From Marasmius tenuissimus (Eukaryota; Basidiomycota; Agaricomycetes; Agaricales; Marasmiaceae): a DNA stretch of 64,000 bases. The position numbers were made by a program, and so were the translations under genes. Location: assembly GCA_029532415.1 (NCBI GenBank), contig JAQOTA010000024.1:104621-168620 (forward strand). The letters are read 5' to 3'. Below, piece after piece: positions 23,423 to 34,653 of the stretch. Each line of letters starts with the position of its first letter. Positions within the stretch are counted from its first letter, which is position 1. The notes under the pieces were generated by a model. That model saw only the letters and a program-made list of their open reading frames with translations. It searched no databases and had not been told where the DNA came from.

Positions 23423-25095
23423 TCAGAGGAAGAAACGCCCGATCACCCATGCGATGAGCAACCCAATAATCAAACCCGAACATAACCTAACCCACTCCCA
23501 GTCCCATGAACTATCGACCTTGCCCATCTCGACAACTCTCGTCAACTCTCGTTCGATATCATTAGCCATTACGTCCATCCCAAATACCTCCTTCGCCTTC
23601 TTCTTCCCCCGCTCTCCAGCCTGTTTCCCTTTGCCCTCGACTACGATCTCCTCTAGCGCGCTGGTCCAAACCTCTGGATCTGGTGGGCGCAACCAACCCA
23701 CCCCATCGGCGAGTGTCTCTACGGGGCCGCCGCTGTCGCACGATAACACAGGCAGACCACAAATAAGCCCCTCCACAGGTCCGATCCCGAAATGTTCATT
23801 CGCGGGGGTATACAGAAGACACAACGTCGAAGGCGAACGTAGTAAAGCCGTTCGTTGTGATGTCGAAAAGTTGAGAAGGAAAACGACGTCGGCGGATTGG
23901 GGTGGAGATGATTTGGCTACGAGTGATGAAGGGGCTCGATTTCCGAGAAGTGCATAGGACATGTTGTGGACTGTGCTGACTAGGTGGATGAGGGAAGAGA
24001 GGGTGGTGTCGTTGTCTTCGAGTCGGGGGTCGTAGCCTCCTGCGAGGACGAGGCGTATGTTGTGGAGGTTGCTGTGGTTTTGTGAGCGCAGCAGGGCGAA
24101 AGCGTTGATTGCTAGGGCTGCGTTTTTCTTCTTCTCGAATCTGTTCATGGATAGTAGCGTAGGTCGGTCGCTGTGAATACCAAGGATGGTGGACATCAGC
24201 TAAGGAGGTACCAAGCAAGGACGTGATACTGACGAGGTGATCGAGACGACCTCAGGATCGTTCATGTCGACCTCGGACATGCCCGCTTCGTATGCCTGGA
24301 TGTTGATACCAGGATAAACAACGATGGGCTGCTGTATTGAAGGGAAATAGGACTTGAAAACACGCGATGTAAACTTTGAGTTTGCCAGAATGCAATCGGC
24401 TTGACCTATCGAAAAAGGGTAAGGCGTCGTTCGCGTAAACTAAGCAAGGAAGAAATGACCAGCATACGTGTTGTTACTTCTTCAAGCAAGTCCATTGGGA
24501 GCCGGTAAGCTCTCTTCAGTATCGACACGTCCTTCTTCATTCTGAAGTGAACCTCATCTCCTCTCCCGGTGTTTTCCTGTATCAACTCCCCGTTTGCAAG
24601 TAGTTTGTCAGGAAAGTGACCGTAAAACAGGACGCGTGTTTTGCCAAATGACCGGAGGAAGGGTATACATGTCGAGAGCTGGTCCACGAAAAAGACATCG
24701 TATTGATACTCCTTAGATAGTATGTGTGAAGTGAGATGAAGCTGGCGTAGATGGGCGAGGAGAATGTGGAATTTCCCGCGAATAGCACGAGGGAGTGGTG
24801 GATGAACGGCGTAGACTGTCAAAGTACCTGTCCGAGATGTGGTCGTAAGCACACACATAATGTAACGCATTAGGTACGGCACTGACCGTCTCTGGTCTCC
24901 TCGAAGCAATGAGATGGGTCATGGTACGAGGTGTAAATGTGTACGGTGTGTCCGAGGTTCTGCAGGCCCAGTGCTGCATCAACAACTAAGCGCTCTGCTC
25001 CACCTACAGACCAGGGTCAGAATTCCGTCCAAAATTGTTGAGAACATCACAAACCAACCTATCCCCAGGTCAGGATGAATAAACGCTATCCGCAT
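23423..25095 (-). CDS. ALG2: alpha-1,3/1,6-mannosyltransferase ALG2
   Basis: Adds the second and third mannose residues from GDP-mannose to the dolichol-linked oligosaccharide on the cytosolic face of the ER, early in N-glycosylation. Five minus-strand exons, 25095-25059, 25003-24887, 24827-24468, 24405-24234, 24170-23423, join in frame to 477 residues, normal for the family. It starts [19 protein letters not shown] (the GGAER nucleotide-binding loop spans the first intron), followed by [45 protein letters not shown] and LAGGYDPR. The GT4-family E-x7-E motif is present as EHFGIGPVE, with [14 protein letters not shown] after it. The C-terminus has hydrophobic membrane-associating segments ([16 protein letters not shown]). 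It converges with GEF gene A (121 bp between the stops). Confidence 0.96.
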
Positions 25096-25757
25096 CGATA
25101 GTTCTGGGGACTGTAGACGTGGTGGTAGCTGTCGAGACGTGTACTGCCGTAAACTTGAGATGCCTGCCGTTCTTTCGGCATACCAGCCGTGGGAGACTTG
25201 CTTTAATCAGTAATTTGCGTATGTAAGCGAGAATATCTCGCTTCTTCTTCGCCACTCAACTCGACTGTCAGCTCAACGATGCCCTTGCAGTGGTCGTGTC
25301 CAGTTCACCTAGGTGTCTCTTTAAATCACTGTGACTTTAAACATCTGGAGTGCGATAGTTCAAACTCTTGACGTCCGGACTCAAATTCTCGCGTCACTGT
25401 TCCACGCGTCGAACGGCCTCGAAGATTCAGATTCGCACCCTCTTCACGGAGAGACCGAGCCGTCTGAGGTTTCTCTTCGCAGGCTGAGGCTCTGCACATC
25501 TGGTGAACCGAATAACTGCTGCTCATCTCCACAAGTTGTACTCCATCGACAGTCGTTGGACAGTCGGGCGACTCTCAATTTGACGGCATTTCACGTTGAT
25601 CACCACCATCATCATGCGACTCGGATCGCGGAATCTGCGGGCCTTACTCCCGGACCGTGAGGGGAAAACCATGAGGAAAAAGGCGGGGAAAGAAAACAGA
25701 TAAAGAGGAAGAGATTTCGAATATTCCCCAGTTTTTCTTACAATTGTAATCCCCGCA
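25096..25757. promoter_or_regulatory. divergent promoter region of ALG2 and L-rhamnonate dehydratase
   Basis: 662 bp between two divergent start codons, with no supported gene. A CA/TCA-rich stretch occurs near 25600. No clear TATA box was identified for either gene. Confidence 0.45.
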
Positions 25758-27671
25758 ATGTCCTCGTCCAAAGAGTTCCCAACCATCACCAAGATCGAAA
25801 CGTTCGTCGTCTCAGCCGAAGGCGACGGAGGCGATTATCACAGACAAAAGGTGTGTATCTCACGCATTCTGGAGCACGACTGGGAGTAATTATGATCGTT
25901 TCAAGCAAGGGCACTGGATCGTCGACGTGAGTATAGTTAAATCAATGGCTGTTGCCAAAGCTAAACTCCCTTCGTCGTGGTGACAGACCCCGATCAGCAA
26001 CCCCATGTCTGGATACGAACAATATCGTCACTCAAGGACCAGCTGGGGTATCGGAGTTCTAGGCTCTCTCCTCGTAACTATCACCGCATCGGATGGAACA
26101 CAGTGCGTTCTCCTAATACCCCGCTATGTCAATTGGATCCTATGATCTGATCGTATCGCACAGAGGCTTTGCAACCGGCTTTGGAGGTCCCCCCGCATGT
26201 TGGCTCATCAATGAACATTTCACGCGATTTGTCGTAGGCTCCGATCCTCGCGACACAAACCGGATTTGGGACCAGTTGTTCCGTGCGAGTATGTTCTACG
26301 GGCGGAAGGGTATTACGATGGCTGCGATTAGTGCGGTCGATTTGGCTATTTGGGATTTGTTGGGGAAGCTAAGGAATGAACCGGTCTATGTAGGTGTCTT
26401 CGGAACTCTTGAGTGGATCTGTCTGACCGATCCATGCGTTTAGAAAATGATTGGAGGACGGACGAAGGATAAGATACCGTTCTATTGTACAGGGTGCGTC
26501 TCAACGGGTTTTCTGAGACTGTTCGGGAACTAATGAATTGTGTTTCGTAGACCTTTGCCTACCGAGGCTCGTCGAATGGGTTTCTGGGGTGCCAAAGTTC
26601 CTCTTCCGTACAGCCCTCTCGATGGGTTCGATAGCATGCGAAAGAACTTGGATTTCTTGAAAGCTCACCGAGAGAAGGTTGGGCCCGACTACCCGATTAT
26701 GGTTGATTGTGTATGTCTCGGTGCCCTCCTCTACTTCTCGCCTTACGAAATTGAACTTTTGTGGATCAGTACATGTCCCTCAACGTTCAATACGCCATTG
26801 AGATCGCACAAAAAGCGGTTGACGAGGGGATTAACATCAACTGGTGGGAAGAGGTAAGACTCAAAGTCCCAATGCTTGGACTTCCTATCAACGCATTTTG
26901 TACGACAGGTTCTTCACCCAGACGACTTTGATGGACACAAATTGTTGAAGTCTGCTCTTCCCCAAGTCAAGTGGACGACAGGAGAACACGAATATTCGCG
27001 ATATGGGTTCCGCAAGCTGATTGAAGGGCGGTCTGTGGATATCATACAACCCGACGTTATGTGGCTGGGCGGCTTGACCGAGGTACGTGAAACCAGTACC
27101 TTGATGACCGACGGACAATCCGAACAAATCTGTGATTTGAACCTGGTTGATCATCATGACCTCGTACTCGGAGATTTGCCGTTGGTTGCGTCTTACCGAT
27201 TCTGACTTGAGCCGATTTAGCTCCTCAAGATGAGTGCTATGGCAAGCACTTACGATATACCCGTCGTCCCTCATGGGAGCGGTCCTTAGTGAGTACAGTG
27301 ATTCTTTCCACTGAGGCTGGTCTGCAATTCAAGTTCACTTCTGTGCAGCTCCTACCACTTTGTCATGTCCCAGTCTCACAGCCCGTTCTGTGAATGTGCG
27401 TGTTCTATATCAATCATACGGGGATCATGATCGCTGAAGCCGAAGCTGTTGAATAGATATTGCCAACTCTGCGGACGGCAAGAGTATCCTTCCGGTGTTT
27501 GGATCGTTGTTCACGAACGAACCTGTTCCGCATGGAGGATCTCTTGATGTGTCTGATGCGCCTGGATTTGGCCTGGAGCTGAACCCAAACGTGAAGTTGG
27601 TCCCATCGCAGAAGTTGTTGGCCCCCAATCCTGAGGGGCCGCTTGGACCCGCGGATGAGAAGAAGCAATAG
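25758..27671 (+). CDS. LRA3: L-rhamnonate dehydratase (enolase superfamily)
   Basis: Dehydrates L-rhamnonate to 2-keto-3-deoxy-L-rhamnonate in the non-phosphorylated fungal L-rhamnose pathway. Eleven exons join in frame to 417 residues: 25758-25850, 25906-25926, 25987-26102, 26164-26389, 26444-26493, 26551-26710, 26770-26853, 26909-27082, 27221-27288, 27349-27395, 27457-27671; the second exon is only 21 nt. Family landmarks: HWIVDTPISNPMS, GFATGFGGPPACW, AVDLAIWDLLGK, GFWGAKVPLPY (the K-x-x-x-P position), then the metal ligands in MVDCYMSL, WWEEVLHPDD and TGEHEYSR, DIIQPDVMWLGG, and the catalytic VPHGSGPYSYHF. All three acidic metal ligands are present. Assignment as rhamnonate rather than another sugar-acid dehydratase rests on overall resemblance. 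No other rhamnose genes are nearby. Confidence 0.9.
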
Positions 27672-27997
27672 AGATTAGAATGGACGTTGAGATGGGTAAA
27701 CTTACAAGCTGTTGATACCGTAAACCTGGTCTACACGCGGAGATAGTATAGATAAAAATGTTCCGCAGCTAAAGTGTTTGAAACGTGCTGAGAATGCGCG
27801 AATGTATGTCTGCATTGCCCAGCACTTAGACCAAGGGGTCGGAGGACGGTGATTTCTCAGACTACGTGATCGGTGAGAAAGGGCCGGCTCGGCGGCGCGG
27901 CAACAACCTTGTCGACGGACCACCACCTACCCTACAAACACAGCGACGTTGAGCAGCGACAGCAGCGGCCGCGACGAGGATTTCATTGAGCCTGGCA
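27672..27997. other. intergenic, promoter region of GEF gene B
   Basis: 326 bp between the dehydratase stop and the start of GEF gene B. Nothing else is recognisable. An upstream in-frame ATG for gene B lies at 27986. Confidence 0.4.
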
Positions 27998-30900
27998 ATG
28001 TCGACGAAAACAGCGAAACGGTCTTCAAGTCCCATCGACAAGGATCTTCAAGCGCTCTATGATCAAGTTTGGGCCGGTTTCGCAACAGAAGATCTTCCCT
28101 CGACGGGCGAGAGGGATATAGATGGGATATATAATGTTTATGGGACCGAATCAGAGTATACTTCATCACCGATAACACCCACCAGTGCGGTCTCCAGTCA
28201 GTTCTGATTTTGAGTCACTGTCTTGTTGTTTACTGAAAAAATCCTTATGGGATCCTGATTTGTATAGGCAGGAGCGCCAATAATTACCCAGGAACGAACG
28301 GCAACCATCATCGAAACAGTAGCAGTGCAGGCAGTGTACGCCGTTTACCACCAACGCCCAGCAGCACGCACAGTACTTCTCCTTCAATCTCCTCAGGTCC
28401 TCCAATGCTCATGCCAGAGCCTGATCCTTATTATGACGTCCACAATCATTCTGCAAACCATGCTGCAAGTCCCAGTCCACGGCCAGGCCATCTCAGCTCA
28501 GATTCCTACAGCTCGACGTCGTCGTCTGGGTTGCTGCGGAAGGCCACAACGGGTAGCGGTCGCCGGCATCTTCCTCCACCTCCTGGCGGGGTCATAGGTC
28601 TACCATCATCACCTTCCGTGCATCGTCCAGGACCTGGAAGGGCTACTTCAGATACTTATTCCCATCATTCGTCGCATTCGTACTCTCCTTCGCATTCCTA
28701 CATGTCAGGATCATCACGGGGTAACTCTCCGGAAGGCCATAACTATCTGGATGATTCCGGATCAACCGTCCATGGCCATGGAAGAGTTGCCTACGCGTAT
28801 CGAAGACCAGAACAGTCTGATCATCGCTCACCATCACCTGTGTACGGAGGAGGAGTTCCTGTTGTAGACGTTTACCACGCACCTCCACAGCCAGCGTCGG
28901 CAGTAATGCAGCCTATGCGACACGACGGGATGTTGGCCCCGGACGGTGCGTATTCTTTTCAGTCTAACCAGATGTGGTCCTTATTGCCTTTTCTTCCATA
29001 GCTGGGTATGCGAACGGTGATTATTTTAATACGTCTTCGACCTCGGTCAACAGAGTGGATTCAACAGGGTCGTATTCCAACGGACTTGATGCGCAAGGAA
29101 GACCTTTATCGCTGCAAACCCGTCGGCAATATCCTTATCCTGTTCCTTCGCCTCCATCCAGTTCGTCCTATGACCCTTATCAGAGCAGTGGTTACGATGC
29201 ATGGGATGCAGGCCCATCCAATTTTATCACATCACAAGGTGGAGCAAACATCATCCGTCGTCCAAGCGACATGTTGCGTGACATAGCCAACTACGAGAGT
29301 GGGCATGTTGATCACCTCGACGGAGTTCGGGAGGAAGGGGGAAGAGGGTACGATGATGAGTACGGAGAAGAATGGGATGAGGAGGATTACCCAGATGAAA
29401 CCTTCGTAAACACCAGTCTGTTGAGTCATATGGCTGTTCAGTTGCGAGATAGGGTGCCTCGGGGGACGCACGTCAAGGGCAGTATTCCGTATCCTGGAGC
29501 ATTCACGGGGAAAGACATTGTTGTAAGTTGTCCTGAACCTTTTCTTTACATCTGTGGCGAACTAATTGATCTGGTTCCCTTTCGAACAGACGACTTGTCA
29601 GGCATTATTCCCAAGGGAGTGGCTCACGAACAATCACTTCTCGGCTGCTGATCGACGACGTGCGGCATTACAAGTTGCTCGGTCGCTCCAATCACAACTA
29701 TTCTTCTATGAAGTCGAGTGGGGAGGACGTGTACTCCAAGATGGTGTCGAAGATGTCTACATGTTCCTGGATGATCCTGAAGGGGGTGCTGGTCCATCCT
29801 CATCAGCTGCACCGTCCGGCTCGCATGATAGAGAGGAGTTGCCCACAGGAGTCGTCACGATGCTCACCAGTTGTTATGTCCCGACTTGCGTGGATGAGGA
29901 GCCTTGCTATGCGTACTGCTGTCCAAAAAGAGTAAGCTTTAACCTCTTTTCCGATGTGTCTGTGAACCTCATAACCCGATCTTTTATGACTTAGGGTAAT
30001 GCTATATCGGCTGTTATAAATGAACCTGAGCCAGGAGCAGCTTCACCCGCAAGTAAGGAGTGGTCAGAAACCGTTCCCCCGGAGGTGATAGCTCAGCTCC
30101 CTGAGAGCGAAGTACGACGACAGACGTACGTGTTTCCTCGTACCCTGGAGACTTACCCGCGCTAACGCCCTTGATACAGTATCATCCACAAAATAATAAG
30201 CAAGGAGGATCAGTACATGCAAGATCTCGATACCGTCGAAAACGTCTTCCTCAAACCCCTACGAAGCGCCGACCCACCCATCATCACCCCACCCGCAAAA
30301 TTGGAAGAATTCATCGACGACGTATTTGGCAACATTCTGGATCTCAGAGAATGTAATCGAAGACTGTTGGAGGTTATGTATGTGCGGCAACGAGAGATGC
30401 AATATGTCATACAGAGGATTGGAGATGTCTTCCTGGTGGCCGCAGCTGAGTTTAGGCAAGAGTATCCTGACTATGTGGGTCATCATCCGTTGGCGGAGAA
30501 GAGGATGAAGGAGGAGGTGGAGAATAATCCCGAGTTCAGGTTGTTCCTCGAGGTGAGCGCTACGCGTTTATAGCCGCATGTATCAGAACGCTGATTATGA
30601 TGCCTCGCTCACTACAGCATGCATCTCGCAACCAGTCGATGAGGCAAGGTCAGTCGGAGCATAACGGTGCACCGCGATTGGATTTGAAGCACTTTTTGAA
30701 TCGCCCGTCGGAGCATCTGCAGAAGTATCCTGTCTTGTTGGAGGCAATCCTCAAGGAGACGGCGGAGGGCAATCCGGACGCGTCGTTCCTCAAGGAAGCT
30801 ATCGATGCTATTAAGGATTTGCAGACGTTCGCTCAACTGAGGACTTTCCAACTCGCGATGGGCAAGGGTGCAGCTGGAAAATGGGAGTGGCACGATCTGG

Positions 30901-33900
30901 TGTCGACGGAGTTGAGGAAGAAGATGAAGAAGGAGGAAGCCAAGAGGCAATCGTGCGTAACCGACCTCGCAGCTGCCAATCGTCAATTTTCACCGTGTCT
31001 CTGTTTAGCATCATCTTCGAGTTGATCAAGGGTGAGATGGCGTATGTCAAGGATTTGGAAAATATTGGCGTCGTGCGTGCTATCTCTGTCTCGTGCTTTC
31101 CTGCAACTAGCTGACGTTTTGCAAGATGTACATCCAACCTCTCCGAGAAGCGAACGACGCGAACAACCCCATCATCGCTCCCGACCGCCTTGACCAATTC
31201 ATCAAGGATGTATTCCACAACTACCACGAGCTCCATGCGCACCATAAACGCCTCGTCGAGAAGTTCCATCAGATACAGCAACAGCAGCATCCTCAGATTA
31301 GGAGCGTCACTGCTGCCATGTTCGATGCCGCATTGAATTTCCGAGATGCCTACATGGAGTACATTCCCAACTATCCCATCGCTGCGTACAGGATCGACGA
31401 TGAACTCGCCAACAATCCGACGTTCAAACAGTTTGTCGAGGTATGTTGGCCCCTTTTGCTATTTTCAGACGACTGTTTACGAATGTCATGAACAGAAATG
31501 CGTGAAACACCCCGACGCCCATAGGCTGGACATGAAGAACTTCATCAACCGACCTATCCCTAGGTTGCTGCGGTATGAACTGCTGCTGAAGGGCATCATG
31601 GAAGAGACACCACCCAATCATGAAGATCGAAGGGAGATTCCGCAGGTCCTCGAGCTGATTAAGTCGATTGGAAAAGATACAGAGCCTGGAGTGGTTTCTG
31701 CCAAACAGAAGGTCGAGCTCTGGAGATACAACTCGAATCTTGTTTTCAAGCAGGGAGAATGGATTGTGAGTCCCTCTCGCCTTCCTTCAGACGGAACCCA
31801 CTGACCTTCTCGGACCTCGGTAGGACATGGACCTGCTGGACGAGAACCGATCCTTGATACACTCTGGGAAACTCCTGCGGCAACCTGACAGTGGTCTGGA
31901 ATGGAGCGGCTGGAGCGAGTTGTATGTCTTACTCTTCGATAACTATCGTAAGTGCCATGCCTTGCCTCCATTGTTCTACCCGCTTATCGTCACTTCAGTG
32001 GTACTGACCAAACCGAAGGAGAGGGACGGGATCACGAAATATCATGTCAACCGTCGGGTTCGTCTTCGAATCTCACTGTCACCCTGTCAGAAGCTAACCA
32101 GGATGAACAGCCTATACCCCTTGATCTCCTCACTCTGGGCAACTTCACGGAAGCAGCGATACAGCGTAGGGCGGGGCTCATCTCCGGCCTTCGAGGCAGT
32201 GAACGTCATGCGGACTCCCCTGGAGGAGCAGCGACGAGTTCTCCTGACACCCCAGGCGATTCTCGTTCCGTGTATCCACTTACTTTGCACCACGCTGGTC
32301 GAATGGGCGGCCCATATACCCTTTACTCGGAGTCGGCTCAATCTCGCACAGAGTGGAAATCCAAGTTGGAAGAGGCACTCGGACTACGCCAGGTCGTTCA
32401 AGAGGCCAACAAAGTGTTCGAGATGGAGACGTTAAGCGCCGATACTTTCTTAATACCCTCTGTCACTGGCCAAGCGGTCCCGCCGGCATGGAATCAGGAG
32501 AATTCATTCACTGGGAAAGTCACTTGCTCGGTTCCTTTTAGTACGTGTCACTTCTCGGTACCTTCCAAATCTTTGACAAACAAGCGCCCATAGATACTGC
32601 CGACGGTCGGGGGCTTGTTGCTATCGGGTGTGCTGAAGGTGTCTGGATAGGTTTCAGGCATGATCCGAAATGTAAGGGGTTTGTTCCCTAGTGTCTCTTG
32701 GCGTCGTTAACCCACTCTCTAGCCATGCGTCGGGTACTCCACCTCAAGATGGTAACGCAGTGTGCGATGCTGGAGGAGTTCGGTATCTTCATGGTGTTGG
32801 CGGATAAGGTGCGGAATCTGTTGATCTAACGCAGGTTGGAAGCTTAACGTCGTTCACAGGCACTTTTCGCATACCACATCGAAGCTCTCGTCCCCACAGC
32901 ACCGCACGCTGCCCAGACTTCTCAAATTCCACAGCGTCTGAGTGGCAACAAAGATGTGCATTTCTTCAGTGTTGGTCAACTGCATGGCAGAACCCTCGTT
33001 ATCTACATGAAGAAAAAAGGGGTAAGCTCTTCTTTCATGATGAAGGGAGGTTAGGCACTCACCGCCTCATAGCTCGACAGCATCTTCCGTGTGCTCGAAC
33101 CCGTTGGCGACAAGATCAACGAACGAACGAGGCAACCGACTGGTCTGGGTTCGCGTATCTTCCGACAGAATAAGTCCGAATGGTTCAGAATATACCGAGT
33201 GAGCTTTCATCCCCCTCATACACTCGTTTTGCGCATGTGAAACTAAGACGGCCATCAGGATTTCTTTTTACCCTCTGAATCTTTCGATCTCATCTTCCTC
33301 AAAGCCAAAATTGTCATCCTGTGCAGCAAAGGTTTCGAGATCATGGATCTGAATGAGTATGTTCCCGGTGGCGTTTAGACTCCATGGAGCTGACCACTTC
33401 CAATTCAGCTTCAAGAGTGTTACGATACCACAGCGGGATGACCCTCGTCTCGCTCAGCTCGCGAAAAGATGTGACTCGTGCCGTCCTATGGGTATGTTCC
33501 GATCTGCGGACGACGAGTTCCTTCTCTGTTACGATGGTATGTTTTTCCCGATCTGTTTGACTGCAATTACTCAAGGAACACTCGTAACAGAGTTTGGGCT
33601 CTTTGTCAACAAACATGGAGACCCCAGTCGTGCAGCTGGCACTATTGAATGGGAGGGAACTGCGGAACGTGTCGCCCTTCATTCCCCATACATCTTGCTG
33701 TTTGACCACCGCTTCATCGAGATTCGTCATTTGGAAACGGGAAGGCTCGTACAGATCATCCCAGGGAATGATATACGCTGCATCTGGGATGGTCGGGGCG
33801 CGGGTCCTGTCAACCCCGGAATCTCTTCCCCGCACCATGACGGTCGACACGAACCCGTCGTGCAAGAGGCTCAGGTCCATGCCGTGATGAACGCGATTGA

Positions 33901-34042
33901 AGGTGGACCACGTGCCAGAGCAGTCGTGCAAGAAGTTTTCCAGCTCGTACCCACAGTACCTTTATACCTCCCAGAAGCAGCACCATCAAACTCGAGTTCT
34001 CCCCCTCCGATGTCGCCACAACGAACATCGTGGAGAGGATGA
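27998..34042 (+). CDS. Rho guanine-nucleotide exchange factor B: DEP-DH-DH-PH-CNH, paralog of gene A
   Basis: Same architecture and presumed Rho1-GEF role as gene A. Exons: 27998-28196, 28268-28945, 29002-29522, 29590-29931, 29995-30125, 30180-30552, 30618-30952, 31009-31072, 31126-31440, 31496-31765, 31824-31947, 31999-32057, 32111-32540, 32594-32671, 32723-32808, 32860-33021, 33073-33198, 33259-33356, 33409-33536, 33591-34042; all joins keep frame, 1656 residues. The N-terminus repeats gene A's motif (LYDQVWAGF), then has a longer S/H/P-rich linker. DEP is at about 432-526, the first DH at about 622-850 (QYMQDLDTVENVFLKPL, FLNRPSEHLQKYPVLLE), the second DH at about 858-1060 (MAYVKDLENIGV, FINRPIPRLLRYELLL), PH at about 1076-1270 and CNH to the end. 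It has six more introns than A, including ones within DEP, before the first DH and in CNH, but shares most of the rest. An alternative start lies at 27986, four codons upstream. Confidence 0.92.
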
Positions 34043-34653
34043 TATTTAGGCTACTAATCTCTTATTGTAATACTTACTCGAACCGGTGTATTTCTAATAT
34101 TTTGCTTTCCACGATGAGGATGGAACAATTCAACGTGCCACAAGAAACACCGCTTGGGGGCTTGGTCATAGGCGTTGATGCTTCAATAGCTGAGCTAAGT
34201 ACCCATGATCACACGACGTCAAGAGCCATCTACGTCGGTAGTCAGAATACCTCACCGGCGCCGTTCAGCGCCAGACGTCCAACCCGTGTCCAAATTCCGG
34301 GCTGTGTCCACTGTCAAGTCCCAGTGGGCGCTTGTCACTTGATACCAGTACTGGTCCACTGGGTCAGGTGGCTATCTGCTTAGCTCCCGCTGGGAGCTCG
34401 CGCTACAGCCTTTAGGCTCTATGACAGGGGGTCTCGGGTTGTTACCCGTGGGAACCGTGGATCTTGGAAGGGTGGAACTTCATTCGAGCCACTTACAGCT
34501 CTCTTTCACCTCCCAAACAGCATATCTGGACAAAACAAGCAACCCGGGAATGATGTACCTCCCTGTTACACGTGTTTTTCTCGATGATCATAGCTTAATG
34601 ATCCGCCCAAGGGTCAGGACACCTCGTCATTTGAATGGGGTCCAAAACTGACA
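34043..34653. other. intergenic between GEF gene B and the kinase chimera
   Basis: 611 bp without a supported gene. It contains one small perfect hairpin, AGCTCCC-GCT-GGGAGCT (34382-34398), and a nearby GGTCCACTGGG / CCCAGTGGG partial inverted repeat. No remnant of DEP or DH coding sequence was recognised. Confidence 0.45.

Noticed and set aside
23423..27671. ALG2 plus rhamnonate dehydratase considered as a metabolic gene cluster with the GEFs
   Set aside because: The enzymes belong to unrelated pathways and no further sugar-acid genes, transporter or regulator are present.
34382..34398. Perfect 7-bp stem hairpin considered as a terminator or element end
   Set aside because: Too small to support a mobile element, and intrinsic hairpin terminators are not used by RNA polymerase II genes; nothing else marks it as functional.
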